64,000 nt of DNA from CAWKMN01 sp963850765 (lineage in GTDB: Bacteria > Chloroflexota > Anaerolineae > Aggregatilineales > Aggregatilineaceae): contig CAWKMN010000006.1 in assembly GCA_963850765.1 (NCBI GenBank), positions 1 through 64,000 of the forward strand, in the 5' to 3' direction. Positions 47,266 through 57,382 of the stretch are shown here, piece after piece; position 1 is the stretch's first letter; each line of letters opens with the position of its first letter. Below the pieces are notes generated by a model that saw nothing but the letters and a program-made list of their open reading frames with translations, ran no database searches and was not told the DNA's origin. The position numbers and the translations under genes were made by a program.

Positions 47266-48359
47266 ATATCAAGTTGGAAGTTGAGCAAACGCATTGCGGA
47301 CCCATCGCCAGCCAATGAGTGTGTTCAGGCCGAATTTGTCATGGCTTAATCGCCGCAAGTGTTGCTCAATCGTTTGACGTTTGTGTTGGATTGATTGGTA
47401 CACTTCCCCCTCAATCTTGGCTCGCAACCACTCAAACACACGCTCGCAAGGGTTGAGTTCCGGTGAGTAGGGCAACAAGAATATCCGCTCAAAGCCCACT
47501 TCGCCCATTGCTTTACTGCGATGAGCAGAAGCACCATCCCATATCACGGCATCGGGCATCCATTTCCTGAAAATGGGAATGAGACTGCTTTGGTTCATGC
47601 CATCTGCCCATGCCCAATACAGTTTGCAGCGCATCACATCGACTGCCAGCACAAGATATTGCCATGCAAACTCAATTTGGATTGGTTGGATAATCGGCAC
47701 TCCCTGCAAACCCCAGCGTTTTCGCGTCTGTCCCCACAAGCCGAAACGCATTTCATCGCTGAACCAGATATGGTGTAATGTGGTCATCTCAGCTGCCCGT
47801 AGTGCTTCCACCAAACCTGTTGACTGCCATTCTTTTTGTGCTTCAACATCAGCTTTGACTGAACGTGGACGAGGCACTTTGAGCCGGCATTTTAGCCTTT
47901 TCAGACACTTGAACAAACCAGAATAGCTGTACTGAACCTGCCAACGATCTTTTACCCATTGGATGGCATCCCCGACATTACGAAAATTCCCCAATGCCAC
48001 TTTTGCTGCTAATGCTTTTTGTTGTAATACATTCAATCTGGCAGGTCGACCTTGATTGCCATGTGCTCTAATCCGTTGTAGCACTTCTTTCAACCCACCA
48101 TGGCGATACCACGCTACCCAATCTTGAAGCGTACGATAGCCAATACCGACTAATTCGGCAACCGCTTTCATTGTCTTGCCCAGTCGAAGTTGCCAAAAGG
48201 CGTGCAGGCGCGTTTTCCGTTCCGAGTTGCGTTCTTTACGGTAGCGTCTTTTGAGTTCTGGAGCTGTTTCTTGCCATTCAATTTTGAGAGTTCGTCCCAT
48301 GCGTTTTTGGGAACGATTTTATACGCAGATGATTTTGCTCTACGGTATTACTTTTATAT
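47266..48359 (-). mobile_element. IS630-family insertion sequence
   Basis: The element carries one transposase gene. Imperfect inverted ends are visible: on the left ATATCAAGTTGGAAGTTGAG continuing CAAACGCATTGCG, and on the right, read in reverse complement, ATATAAAAGTAATACCGTAG continuing AGCAAAATCATCTGCG. Shared blocks are ATAT, AGT, GAGCAAA, CAT and GCG. Both ends abut TA-containing sequence, as expected for IS630 elements, which target TA. The exact outer bases are uncertain by a few positions. Confidence 0.7.
47269..48300 (-). CDS. IS630-family transposase
   Basis: A 343-residue intact transposase. The N-terminal helix-turn-helix (MKAVAELVGIGYRTLQDWVA) is followed by a second, winged domain with GRPARLNVLQQKALAAKV. 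The catalytic DDE set appears as IWFSDEMRFGLWG, AVIWDGASAHRS and NPCERVFEWLRAKIEG. The stop codon falls in the left terminal inverted repeat, as often in compact elements. No frameshift is present, so the element may still be active. Its base composition (near 48% GC) is clearly lower than the surrounding genome, which supports recent arrival. Confidence 0.95.
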   Translation of the reverse strand: MGRTLKIEWQETAPELKRRYRKERNSERKTRLHAFWQLRLGKTMKAVAELVGIGYRTLQDWVAWYRHGGLKEVLQRIRAHGNQGRPARLNVLQQKALAAKVALGNFRNVGDAIQWVKDRWQVQYSYSGLFKCLKRLKCRLKVPRPRSVKADVEAQKEWQSTGLVEALRAAEMTTLHHIWFSDEMRFGLWGQTRKRWGLQGVPIIQPIQIEFAWQYLVLAVDVMRCKLYWAWADGMNQSSLIPIFRKWMPDAVIWDGASAHRSKAMGEVGFERIFLLPYSPELNPCERVFEWLRAKIEGEVYQSIQHKRQTIEQHLRRLSHDKFGLNTLIGWRWVRNAFAQLPT

Positions 48360-48473
48360 CCGCGTTCAATTGTTAAACGGCATAAACCGCGCGGCTATTC
48401 AAAAAGCCCGGAAGCCCGCTAAAGGGGCTGGGCCGGAGTCCTTATAGGCATCCAGTAAAGCGTTTGTGGGTCG

Positions 48474-48504
48474 TTTACCCCTCCCTAAATCCCTCTCCGC
48501 GTGT
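48474..48504. repeat. Left half of a type A repeat interrupted by an IS
   Basis: GTTTACCCCTCCCTAAATCC followed by CTCTCCGCGTGT is the end of a type A copy; the rest continues after the IS4-family element at 49956. Bases 48360-48473 hold no gene. Confidence 0.75.
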
Positions 48505-49955
48505 GGCTATGCGTTACCCATAAATATAGTGCGGGGGGAAACGGGGGGTAAAATGGGAAAGCACAAGGCCTAAACGAGGAGGAGCGCCCCATGATCGACG
48601 ATGTGGATTACATCGACTTGGCGGATGCGCGGCTGCAGGCGCGGTTGAGCCGGCTGGTCGAGGAGTTGAGCGCGGCGCCGGAACGGAGTATTCCGGCGGC
48701 GTGTGGAGCCTGGCATGAAACCAAAGCGGCCTACCGTTTTTTTTGATAATGAGCGTGTGGAGCACCAGGAGTTGGTTGCCGGGCAGCGGGCGGCGTGTGT
48801 GGCACGGCTACGAGAGAGGGGTGGCGGGGTGGTGTTGTTGGTGCAAGACACGACCAGTTTTGACTTCAAACATCATCCGCACACGAGCGGCATGGGACCG
48901 TTGGAAAACGCGCACATGAGCGGGTTTGTGGCACATACGACGCTGCTGGTCAGTGACACAGGGGTGCCGCTGGGGGTGTGGGACCAGGTCGTCTGGGTGC
49001 GCGCGGCAGGGGCAGGTCAGCGCGCGCAGCGCCATGTGCGCGCCTTCGAGGACAAAGAAAGCTTCAAATGGGTGGAAGGACTGCCCGATCTGGAAGCGGC
49101 TGCACCGTATGCCCAGGTGGTCACCGTGGCCGACCGGGAAGCCCATATCTACGAATTTATGGATTATTTACAGGAGCAACCGGCTGCATTCATTGTGCGC
49201 GCCAGCCGGGGACGCGGGTTCACCCACGATGACCAGGAGTTGTTTGAGGCGGTGCGGACCTGGCCGGTTCAGCAGCGTTACACGCTGACCCTCAAGCGCC
49301 GCCCCGACCGTGAACCCCGTGACGCGCTGGTGGAACTGCGCTTTGGCACGCTGACGCTTCAGGCTCCCCGGCGGGCGCAGGCGACCCACCCGACGCTGAG
49401 CGTGCAGGTCGTGGAAGTCCTGGAACCCGATCCCCCGCCGGGTGAGGAAGCCGTGCAGTGGCTGCTGCTGACCTCGCTGCCCGTCACGACGTTGGTGCAG
49501 ACCCAGCAAATCGTCACCTATTACACCTATCGCTGGCTCATCGAGCGCTTTCATTATGTGCTGAAAAGCGGCTGTCAGTTGGAAGCCCGCCAATTGCAGA
49601 CCCAGCCCCGCCTCGAACGGTTGTTGGGCGTGTTCAACCTGGTGGCTTGGCGCTTGTTGTGGCTGGCCTATCAAGCGCGTCAAACCCCTGACGCCAGTTG
49701 TCTGCTCGCCCTGTCCGAGGCCGAATGGCAGCCGCTCTATGCCCATCACCACCGCACCACGCGCTTGCCCGCCACGCCGCCCACCTTGCATCAGGCCACC
49801 CGCTGGATTGCCCACCTCGGCGGCTTCTTGGGCCGTAAAAGCGACGGCGAACCGGGTGTCAAGGTCCTGTGGCGCGGTTGGATGCGCTTGCAGGACATCG
49901 TTGATACCTGGCTGTTGTTTCATCCCCCTCCCCGAGATGTGGGTAATGCATAGCC
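48505..49955 (+). mobile_element. IS4-family insertion sequence (Tn5-like group) inside an intergenic repeat
   Basis: Terminal inverted repeats are GGCTATGCGTTACCCA (48505-48520) and, read in reverse complement, GGCTATGCATTACCCA (49940-49955), differing at one base. The match may extend outward by GTGT/GTGC. The element splits a type A repeat, whose halves remain on both sides. No clear target duplication could be read because the target is itself palindromic. Confidence 0.85.
48591..49953 (+). CDS. IS4-family (Tn5-like) transposase, frameshifted at a T8 run
   Basis: The N-terminal Tn5-type DNA-binding segment reads YIDLADARLQARLSRLVEEL and ERSIPAACGAWHETKAAYRF. At CGTTTTTTTTGAT (48735-48747) there are eight Ts where seven would keep the frame, so translation would stop at TGA. 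In the next frame the catalytic domain continues: LLVQDTTSFDFKH (first Asp), VTVADREAHIYEF (second Asp) and YYTYRWLIERFHYVLKSG, which is the YREK-like C-terminal catalytic block with the Glu. Stop codon lies in the right inverted repeat. About 453 residues if joined. The slip may be an assembly error, a real mutation, or transcriptional slippage, which some insertion sequences use. Confidence 0.85.
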
Positions 49956-50046
49956 GCACTCGGAGAGGGACTTCCCGCGCGCTCCCCTTTCTCCGCGTGC
50001 GGGGATAAGGGGCGCCGACCGAAGGTCGGACGGGGATAGGGGTAAA
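49956..50046. repeat. Right half of the type A repeat interrupted by the IS4-family element
   Basis: GCACTCGGAGAGGGACTTCC leads to CTCCGCGTGCGGGGATAAGG, CCGACCGAAGGTCGG and GGGGATAGGGGTAAAC. Together with 48474-48504 it reconstructs one ordinary copy of the family. The following 176 bases (50047-50222) contain a GCCTCAATACGCCCCTACGA fragment related to the palindrome at 15786 and no gene. Confidence 0.8.
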
Positions 50047-50222
50047 CCTGACGGCGTATCCCGCTTTAATTCTTAAACAGCCTCAATACGCCCCTACGAC
50101 AAGCACGTTACCCGATATCCCGATCGGGCCATCCACGGCCGTTGGGGGCGTCCATTCGCCGATGTCTTGAGCAAAGAGCCATGATGAGGGAAGATGACCC
50201 AAAAAGATGGGCGCAACAGGAT

Positions 50223-50432
50223 TTATGGCGACGAGGAGGATTCACCCTCACTGCTCTGTGATCGAGTGAGCTCTTCTTCCAGGACCTGAATCGCCCCGCT
50301 GATGCGCAGCAGCGTCTGGCGCAGGTTTTCACGTTTTGTGTCCAGTTCGTTCAGCATCTTCTGCCCGGCCTCTAATTCCGCCCGGAGTTCTTCCAGACGT
50401 TTCTCGAGTTGTTGTCTCATGTGCGCCGCCAA
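50223..50432 (-). CDS. Small coiled-coil protein at the end of the tail locus
   Basis: A 69-residue, highly charged protein (LEKRLEELRAELEAGQKMLN, then LDTKRENLRQTLLRISGAIQ). It has heptad-like spacing through most of its length and a Ser-rich tail, and should form one long coiled coil. It lies 10 bases downstream of the large protein gene and is the last gene of the minus-strand phage-tail-like block. No family recognised. It could be a chaperone or structural clip for the preceding large protein, which is inference from position only. Confidence 0.65.
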   Translation of the reverse strand: MAAHMRQQLEKRLEELRAELEAGQKMLNELDTKRENLRQTLLRISGAIQVLEEELTRSQSSEGESSSSP

Positions 50433-50442
50433 TCGGATCCCC

Positions 50443-52951
50443 TTAGTCGTTCTGGCCCTTGACCAGCTTGAGATAGGGCCAGAAATAGAGCAGGCTCTTG
50501 CCAGTGGATTTTAGAAGGGTTTTCGCCAGATGTCCACCATCCGCAAAGACATTCATTTTGGCGACTCCCCCCTGTCCGGCCAGGATACCGAGAAAGCCTG
50601 CCACCAATCCGATCCCCGTCACGCCGCCAAGCCAGTAACCCGCCGTGAGCGAGGTCGTCTGGAAGGGCAGCGCATATTCCGAGTCCGGGACGGCTGCCGC
50701 GTAGATCAGGAGGCTGGTTTTCCAGAACACATCGACAAAGCCGCCATTCTCCTTGTAATTCTCCGGCCGCTCCTGGGAAGCGTCGGTGGGTTCGAGGTGG
50801 TTGATGAGCGACAGCAGAGACAAGATAAATTCGGCAATAATGTCAGTCCAGTGGGTATCGACCACTTCCACGCCAACAACGCCCAGGATCGAATCCAGCG
50901 TTCTTGCTGAACTCACTGGCAGAGGCCTCGGGTCCGGTCGGCGGGGGTTCTTCTTCTCCAAGTGCCTTGGCCAGCGCCTGAGCGCCTTTGATAAGATAAC
51001 CGATTCCATCCATGATCAGGTCGTACCAGAAGCCAATCCCTGCCACGACGGACATGGGGCGCTGCTGGGCGAGCTTGATGATCATCTCCGAGAGCGCCCG
51101 CCCGGTTTCATAGCTGTCCCCCGCCAGCGAATACGTGAAATCATCCTCGCCTATCGAAATTCCGATCTTCATGCTGCCGATTACCGTTCCCGCCACATCC
51201 TGTGCTACAGAGCTGCCGTAGGCCCATTTTTCAATCGTGTCGGCCTTGTTGATCAGCGAATAGTGCCGGTTGTTGCTGTTCGGCAGCCGCTTGAAGACGG
51301 GGGCATCTTGCCATGATACATTCGTGCCAACGTGCATAATCCGCTGACCGAGCAACACCTGCGTGCGTTCGCGGTTGATCCACACCAAATCGCCCTTCGG
51401 CTTGCCGACGGTCGAGCGCACCCAGCCCCAGAACCCCCCTGTATCGACGGTGAATTTGGTCCCATCGCGCTCGACGGTGTACTCATAGTCGCCATCGTCC
51501 AGCAGCCATTGGCTCCCCAACTCACGAATGGACAGCCTGGCCCAGGCCGTGAGCGGAATCCCGTTGGTTTCAAAAACTTGCCGCAGCGCGGGCGGGAGCT
51601 TTTTCGCGTCCAGATCCGCCATGAAGTCACCGGACGCTTCAAACAGGCCCTGGGTAGTGGAAGCAGGGCTGATCGTCATCTTGCCGCCGAACTTGATGGC
51701 GATGTAGGTGGTCCCGGCCGCGATATCAATCGTCCACAGGTTGCTGCCCACTTCGTGCGAGACGGAGATACTATCGGATTGCAGCAGGATGATGCCGTTT
51801 TCGCGGAACACCTTGCGCAGGCCGCTCTGATCGCCCGAGATTGCTTCGAGGAAGTCGTTTTCGCCGATCTCGAACAGCCGGTAGACCACAAATCTGGTGC
51901 CGGTGATCCACCTGATGAGGAATTCCTTCCGGTCATAGACCGTCCATTCTTTGTTTTCTTTTTCGGTCACGACAAAAGCCGGTCGCGACAGGACGACGCT
52001 GCAATGAAGGAACGCGTCGCGAAGTGAATCAGATACCCTGCCGTTATCAATTTCGGTTTCGGTGGGAAGCGGCAGCTTGCCCAGGTCGCCATCGATGTTG
52101 TCGTATTCCAGCAATTTGCTGGCGTAAAAACAGATTTCCTCCCGATCAGGGGCCGTGGCGGCGGCTCCCATCCCGCCGTCGCCAAAGGACGGAAAGCCGC
52201 TGTAGGGCAGCAGGTCCGTCACGGTGCTCCCGGCGCGGAAGTAAGCGGCCGCTGCTTCGCCGGTACAGGCTGCCTGGGTCAATGCGCCGTTTACGTCGGG
52301 GCGTTGGAGCAGCGTCAGCAGCGCTTGCGCCGCGTCATCCGCGTTCAGACTGGGAAACACAAAAAGCTGCTGCATCGCGCGCCGGATGCGGCTCAGCGCC
52401 CCGGCAGCCGTTCGGCGGTTGGCCCGCTGAGCAGGGGTTTCATCGGGCGCGGGCTGCTGCAAAGCCAGCACCATATCACCGAACAGGCCCTCGACCATCT
52501 CCTGGACAAACGTCGGCGTGATGTGCAGATCGGTTTCGAGGATGTCAAAAACCTCGTTGATCCGCTGGCGAATCTGTGCCGGGGACAGGCTCTTGAGCGT
52601 ATTGGTCAGCCCCACGAACAGATCTTCCACGTCGTCAACGACGCTTCCCGCATTGTCGGGGGGCTGCTCGACGATCGACTCCACCCGCTCGATGGTGGGT
52701 TGGAACATGCCCGCCAGGCGCACCGCCGCGCGATTGGCCCCGGCCCCGGATCGTTCGGCCAGCCGGTTCACCGTACCATAGGCCGAACCGGCCAGCGTCG
52801 CCGCCAGCGATCCGCCTTCCAGTCCGTCGGTGATGAGACAGGTCGCCAGTGCGATCAGGTCATCGAGCACAGCCTCATCATTGGTGCGCTGGCTGGCACG
52901 TTCGAGCCGCTGCGGTTGTAGGAGAACGGAGCCGATGACCACGGGCTGCAT
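50443..52951 (-). CDS. Unrecognised large protein of the tail locus, possible cargo, one frameshift
   Basis: About 835 residues when the slip near 50902 is repaired (ASEFSK continues as TLDSILGVVGVEVVDTHWTD). The N-terminal 230 residues are helical. Two related segments of about 65 residues follow: GLRKVFRENGIILLQSDSIS and ALRQVFETNGIPLTAWARLS, each preceded by an FxEAxxGD or FMADLDA stretch and followed by a GSxWxxD strand. A strand-rich part (GDLVWINRERTQVLLGQRIM, NRHYSLINKADTIEKWAYGS) comes next. The C-terminus contains a hydrophobic glycine-rich helix (GYWLGGVTGIGLVAGFLGIL). I do not recognise a family. Position after the fibre genes fits a specificity or effector protein, but this is unproven. 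Confidence 0.6.
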
Positions 52952-52965
52952 CCTTTCTGGATCAG

Positions 52966-55900
52966 CTAAAAAGAGGGTATCTCGACATCAATATCGATGT
53001 CGATACTGATGCTGATGGAGGGCACAGCGTCGCGCATGCGCTGATACGCCTCGTTCACCCGCGCCATCTCCGCGCGGAGTTCCTCCTCAACTCCCGCCAG
53101 GCGATCAAAAAGAACATCCAGCGCGGCACTGGGATCAAAGACCGCGATCAGCGGGATAATGCGTTCTTCAAATTCCGGCTGGACAACCTCAACGACCAGT
53201 TTTTCAGGATCGAGCGCCTTCAGTTTGTCGATAACGGTCTGGTAATCGCTGTCCAGTTCGGCAAGATCCGCCGCCGAGATCAACAGGCCGATCTGAAGCG
53301 AGGCGAGCATCTCCTCAAAAGCGGCCTCGACGATCTGCCGCAGCGCCGCCGGGCCGATCGCTTCGAGTTTGCCGCGCAGATCGGCGAAAATGTCACCGAG
53401 GCTCTGGGTCAAAAAATCCAGGTTGAAGTTTTGCAGCTTGTTGATCAATTCCTGGATCTCATCGCGGATGCCGCCCAGCGAGTCCGGGCCGAGCACAAGA
53501 GCGGTCAGTTTGGTGTTGATCGCGCTGGTCAGCGCTTGCAGCCGGGCGAGCAGCGTGCCGAAGAGTTGGCTGAGCGGGGCCGCCAGCGACAGCAGCGCCA
53601 CGATCGGACGGCCGGCCTTAGCATCCAGCGCCTCGCGCACCCACTGGCGCAGATTATCGGGCGTAAGCTGCAAATCGCGCAGAGCGGCCAGCGGTCCCAC
53701 GTCGTGATAGCGGCTGTCCCAATCGTTGAGCATGGTCTCAAGCTGTTGCGCGGCCTGAGTCAGGGCGGCTTGCAGTTCGGCCGGCTTCTGATAGGGCGCG
53801 GTGAAGATGGGATCCATCGGATCAAACCGGTTGAGCACCGCCAGAATCGCCGCTTTTTCCGGTGAAGCGGGCAGGGCTTCCAGGGCGGGACGCGGCACGC
53901 CGTGATAAGCCTGGACGATTTTGATCAGCCGCTCCTGGGGCGTCAAGGTATCGAGCACCGTTTGCAGCGAGGCGGCCTGATACCGGTCTGTCAGCGCCGT
54001 GGCTTTGGCCGCATCCAGGGCCGCTTCGACCGCGTCCAGCGCCGGTTGCAGCGAACTGGCGTCACTGATGCTGTCCAGGTTGGTCAGTATCGAATCGATC
54101 CAGGCGTCCATCTGCTGGCGCGGATTCGCCAACCCATTCAACATATCGGTGACACGCTGAAGCAGGGCGATGGTGTCGTTCCCGGCTTGCGCGGCGCTTT
54201 CAACCTGACCCAATACCCGATCAAGCTGCTCAAATGTCTCATCCACCGGCAGCGCGTCCAGGATGGCACTGATCGCACCCTGAATGGCCGTCTCCAGCGG
54301 CCCGACCACCGCTTCGGGCTGCAACTGGTCAAACGCCGCCAGCAGATCGGCAAACAGCGGTTCCAGCGGCGCGAACAACTGGCCGGGGTTGGCGTTATCG
54401 CGCAGCCGGTCTTTGAGCGTTTCGAGTTCGGCCCCGGCCGCGTTCAGCAGTTGGCTCGGCTGGAAAGCATCCATCTGCTGCAGAAGGTTCTGGTACGGCC
54501 CGGAGATCGCGCCGCCCAGGAGCGCCGCCGGTTCAAAGCCGCGCACCTGCGCCAGTACGATCTCCGGCTGCTGCTTCGCCACCTCCAACAGGGGCAGCGG
54601 TCCCTCGACAACCAGTTCGCCCAGCCGTGCGATCAGCGGATCGGAAAAGGGCGTCAGATCGGGTGGCAGAATAGCCAGCGCTGCCTGTAAGGGATAGTTG
54701 CAGCGGCGTGCTGAGCTGCGACGTATCCAGTTCCTCAAAAATGGCCGTGAGCTTGTCGATCTCGGCAATCACCGGATCGGTGACGGCGCTGAACGACACC
54801 GCGTCCAACGCCTGCGCGGTTTGATCGAGCGCATCCCGGATGGCGTTCATGGCCGACAGCACTTCGGGATGTTCCAGGACGCCGGCGACCGCCTCAATCG
54901 CGTCCTGCAGGGCGGCGATAATATCCGCCGGATCGAAGCTGTCTACGCCGTCGCTGATGTTCTCGATAATGTCGCTCACCGCGTCACGCACGGGCGCGAA
55001 CAACGTCTGCAACTCATCCGCCAGCGTCGCTTGAAAATCATCGATGGCATCTTGCAGGTCGTCCACCAGTGCCGCCGGATCGATCGGGTCGAGCAGGTCC
55101 TCAACCTCGCCCAGAAGAGACTGCACTTCCAGGGTAACGCTGATGAAAACTCGCGTCCAGCGCATCGACCGCCGCGCGCATCCCATCCGCGACCGTCTGA
55201 AGCGGTTCCTGAATAGCCGAGAGATCGAGCCGGTTGAGCAGTTCTTCCAGCCATTCGACCACCGTGTTGAGCCAGCTTTCCAGCTCACCCAATCCGGTCA
55301 CGTCGAGCGCGGATTCCGGCGGCACTGGCAGGCGGTTGAACAGCGCATCCGGCTGGAGCAGTGCCACCAGCCGCCCCATCTGGTCGTCAAGATCCTGATC
55401 GAGCGTCGCCAACCGATCGTCCAGCGCCGCAAAGTGCAGGAGCAGATTGTTCTGCACGTCCTGCTGGATCACCGCGTAATTGTCGAGCAGGGCGTTCATC
55501 GCAGTCACAGCCGGCCCGGTGGCGCTGAGATCGCCGCTCTGTACCGCCGTCCGCAGCGTCGCTAAGTGCTCGGCCAGGCCATCCGCCGTTTGCGCCAGCG
55601 CCGCGACCGGAAGCTGGTTCTGGACCGCCTGAAGCGACGTTTCAATTGGGCCAAAAGCCGCGCCGGGGCTGTCCGCGATAGTCTCCACGAGCAGGGTGAG
55701 CGTGGCGTTCATGTGGGCGAGCAGTTCCGCCGCGTTCATCGCGTTGCGCCACGTGACCAGCGTAACCAGTGGATCGCGCAGATCATCGATAATGGGTATC
55801 TGCACGATGCGGAACTCGCTCGAGTTCACATTGTGCAGTATCAGATACAGCCAATCGAGCAGGGTGCTGAGATTCAGCGGCGACGGGAAGAGATCCAGAA

Positions 55901-56354
55901 CGCCGTTCATCTGCTGGATGGACGCGGGTGTGGCGGGCGTTTCAGCCGGAGGAGTTTCAGCGGCTTCGCCGATGCAGAACAGATCCACCTGGGCCGCCTG
56001 ATAGATCGCCAGCACCATCTCGAGCACCTGTCCCAGCGGGCCGGTCAGGCCGCCTAACTGGCCTTCGAGCGCGCCTAAGCCGCCGGTCAAGCCGCCCGTA
56101 ACGCCTGACAGATCGCTCGGAACAGCCTGCATCAATGCGTCGAGCGTGCCCGCCAAATCCGCGCTGATCGCAAAATCCGGCAGGGGCAGCGCTTGCAGAG
56201 CCGTGCTCAGGTCGCCCAGGTCGTCCGGCGGGTTCTGAACCAGCCCGGCAACCGTGGTAGCGAGAGTGGAGAGCGTCTCGGACTGGACGGTGATCCGAAC
56301 CGATACGTCATTGCCTTGCAGCGAGCCATCAAGACGCTCAAAAACAGTCGGCAT
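52966..56354 (-). CDS. Giant helical Ala/Leu-rich protein of the tail locus, two frameshifts
   Basis: Three overlapping readings join into one protein of about 1128 residues. Breaks are near 55145 (VDALDA continues as VTLEVQSLLGEVEDLLDPID) and near 54698 (QLSTPLQL continues as LQAALAILPPDLTPF). It starts MPTVFERLDGSLQGNDVSVR and ends in an Ile/Asp-alternating tail (SISISIDIDIDVEI). Between them, nearly the whole protein is amphipathic helix rich in Ala, Leu, Asp and Gln with recurrent DALxxAxxxLD and LLxxLQ-like units. A glycine-rich GGLTGGLGALEGQLGGL patch occurs near residue 95. Tape-measure proteins are large and helical too, but those normally precede the spike genes. I therefore leave the function open: tape measure, fibre scaffold or filamentous cargo. 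Confidence 0.6.
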
Positions 56355-56360
56355 GGTGGG

Positions 56361-57251
56361 TTATTCCAACTCTACGCCAATATCGACCGGGAAATCGCCG
56401 TGATGTCCTGGGCTGCGGATCTTCTCGATCAGGCCGAAGCCATCGGTGATCGCCCTGGTCAGGAACAACTGGCCGGTGGATTTGAAATTCAGTTGCCACC
56501 GGATATTCGTGCCAGCCGCGCCCGGCACACCTCCCAACGGTTGAAGCTGCGTCAGGCTGTGGGCGGAACCGAATACCCCGGCGCTGTAGACGGTCTGGCT
56601 GGTGGTGTTGTAGTGTTCCAGCAGTTCATCACGGTTGGTGAGGATGGCGGCCATAACCAGGGCCGCCCACTGTTCGGCCGCGCCATAGTTGGCCTCATAG
56701 ATCTCAATCTGGAAATCCTGGCGAAAATCCTGCACGGTAAACACACCCGCGAATGAGTAGCGCAGCAGGATGCTGTCCGCCATCGAAATATCCGTGCCGA
56801 AGGCGATTTCGGCATTCGGGTAGTCGATGGTGAAATCGTGTCCCTCTTGCAGAAGCACGCGCCGTTCGTCCAGCGTGCCTTTATCGAGAATCAGCTTGCA
56901 CAGCGCCGACATGAGCAGCGGCGTATGGGTCAGCGCGTAAGGTCCCTGCGGATCGCCCTGGTTCACCGGGATCTCCTGCGTGAACTCCTGCGGGCGCGGC
57001 TGGCTGGAACTCAGATCGCGCGCCGCCTGAGCCATTTCCAACAGGCCGGGCATCAGCGCGATCAGCGGCAGAGCCCCCGCGCCAGGCGGATTCACCGGCC
57101 CCAGCACAATATGCTGGTTCGGGTTGGAAATAGCGCCTGCGAATTCCTGGCGCAGAATCTCGACGATGCGGTTCAGCAGATTTTGAATCATGACGGCCTG
57201 GACCAGCGATAAGCGGACGAGCGTTACGGCGTCTGACAACCGATAGAGCAT
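56361..57251 (-). CDS. Unrecognised protein of the tail locus
   Basis: About 296 residues, not recognised. The N-terminal helix (LVQAVMIQNLLNRIVEILRQ) is followed by a Pro-rich loop and a mixed domain with EGHDFTIDYPNAEIAFGTDI and SILLRYSFAGVFTVQDFRQD, a combination reminiscent of phage tail accessory proteins that include a short beta-strand-rich fold. The end (FLTRAITDGFGLIEKI) is helical. An in-frame ATG seven codons earlier lies inside the interspersed repeat at 57262-57377, so ATG 57251 is preferred. Its stop is six bases before the giant helical protein gene, indicating one operon. Confidence 0.6.
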   Translation of the reverse strand: MLYRLSDAVTLVRLSLVQAVMIQNLLNRIVEILRQEFAGAISNPNQHIVLGPVNPPGAGALPLIALMPGLLEMAQAARDLSSSQPRPQEFTQEIPVNQGDPQGPYALTHTPLLMSALCKLILDKGTLDERRVLLQEGHDFTIDYPNAEIAFGTDISMADSILLRYSFAGVFTVQDFRQDFQIEIYEANYGAAEQWAALVMAAILTNRDELLEHYNTTSQTVYSAGVFGSAHSLTQLQPLGGVPGAAGTNIRWQLNFKSTGQLFLTRAITDGFGLIEKIRSPGHHGDFPVDIGVELE

Positions 57252-57261
57252 CTGATGCGTC

Positions 57262-57377
57262 TTTAACCCCATCCCCGGCCCCTCTCCCCGCTGCGGAGAA
57301 GGGGAGGCGCGTCGGCAACCCGACCCGCTTCAAGTCCCCTCTCCGTCTTATGGGGAGGGGATTTAGGGAGGGGTAAA
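57262..57377. repeat. Type A interspersed hairpin repeat within the tail locus
   Basis: Begins TTTAACCCCATCCCCGGCCC and ends GATTTAGGGAGGGGTAAAC with inner hairpin CTCCCCGCTGCGGAGAAGGG. It separates the fibre gene from the rest of the tail operon and could weaken downstream expression. Confidence 0.8.
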
Positions 57378-57382
57378 CGAGG

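Noticed and set aside
52966..56354. The giant helical protein as a definite tape-measure protein
   Set aside because: Its place after the fibre genes and its Ala/Asp-rich composition do not settle this, so no tape-measure label was given.
12074..57377. The regularly spaced CCCCTCTCC-type repeats as a CRISPR array
   Set aside because: Copies are thousands of bases apart, are palindromic, have varied interiors and are not associated with cas genes.
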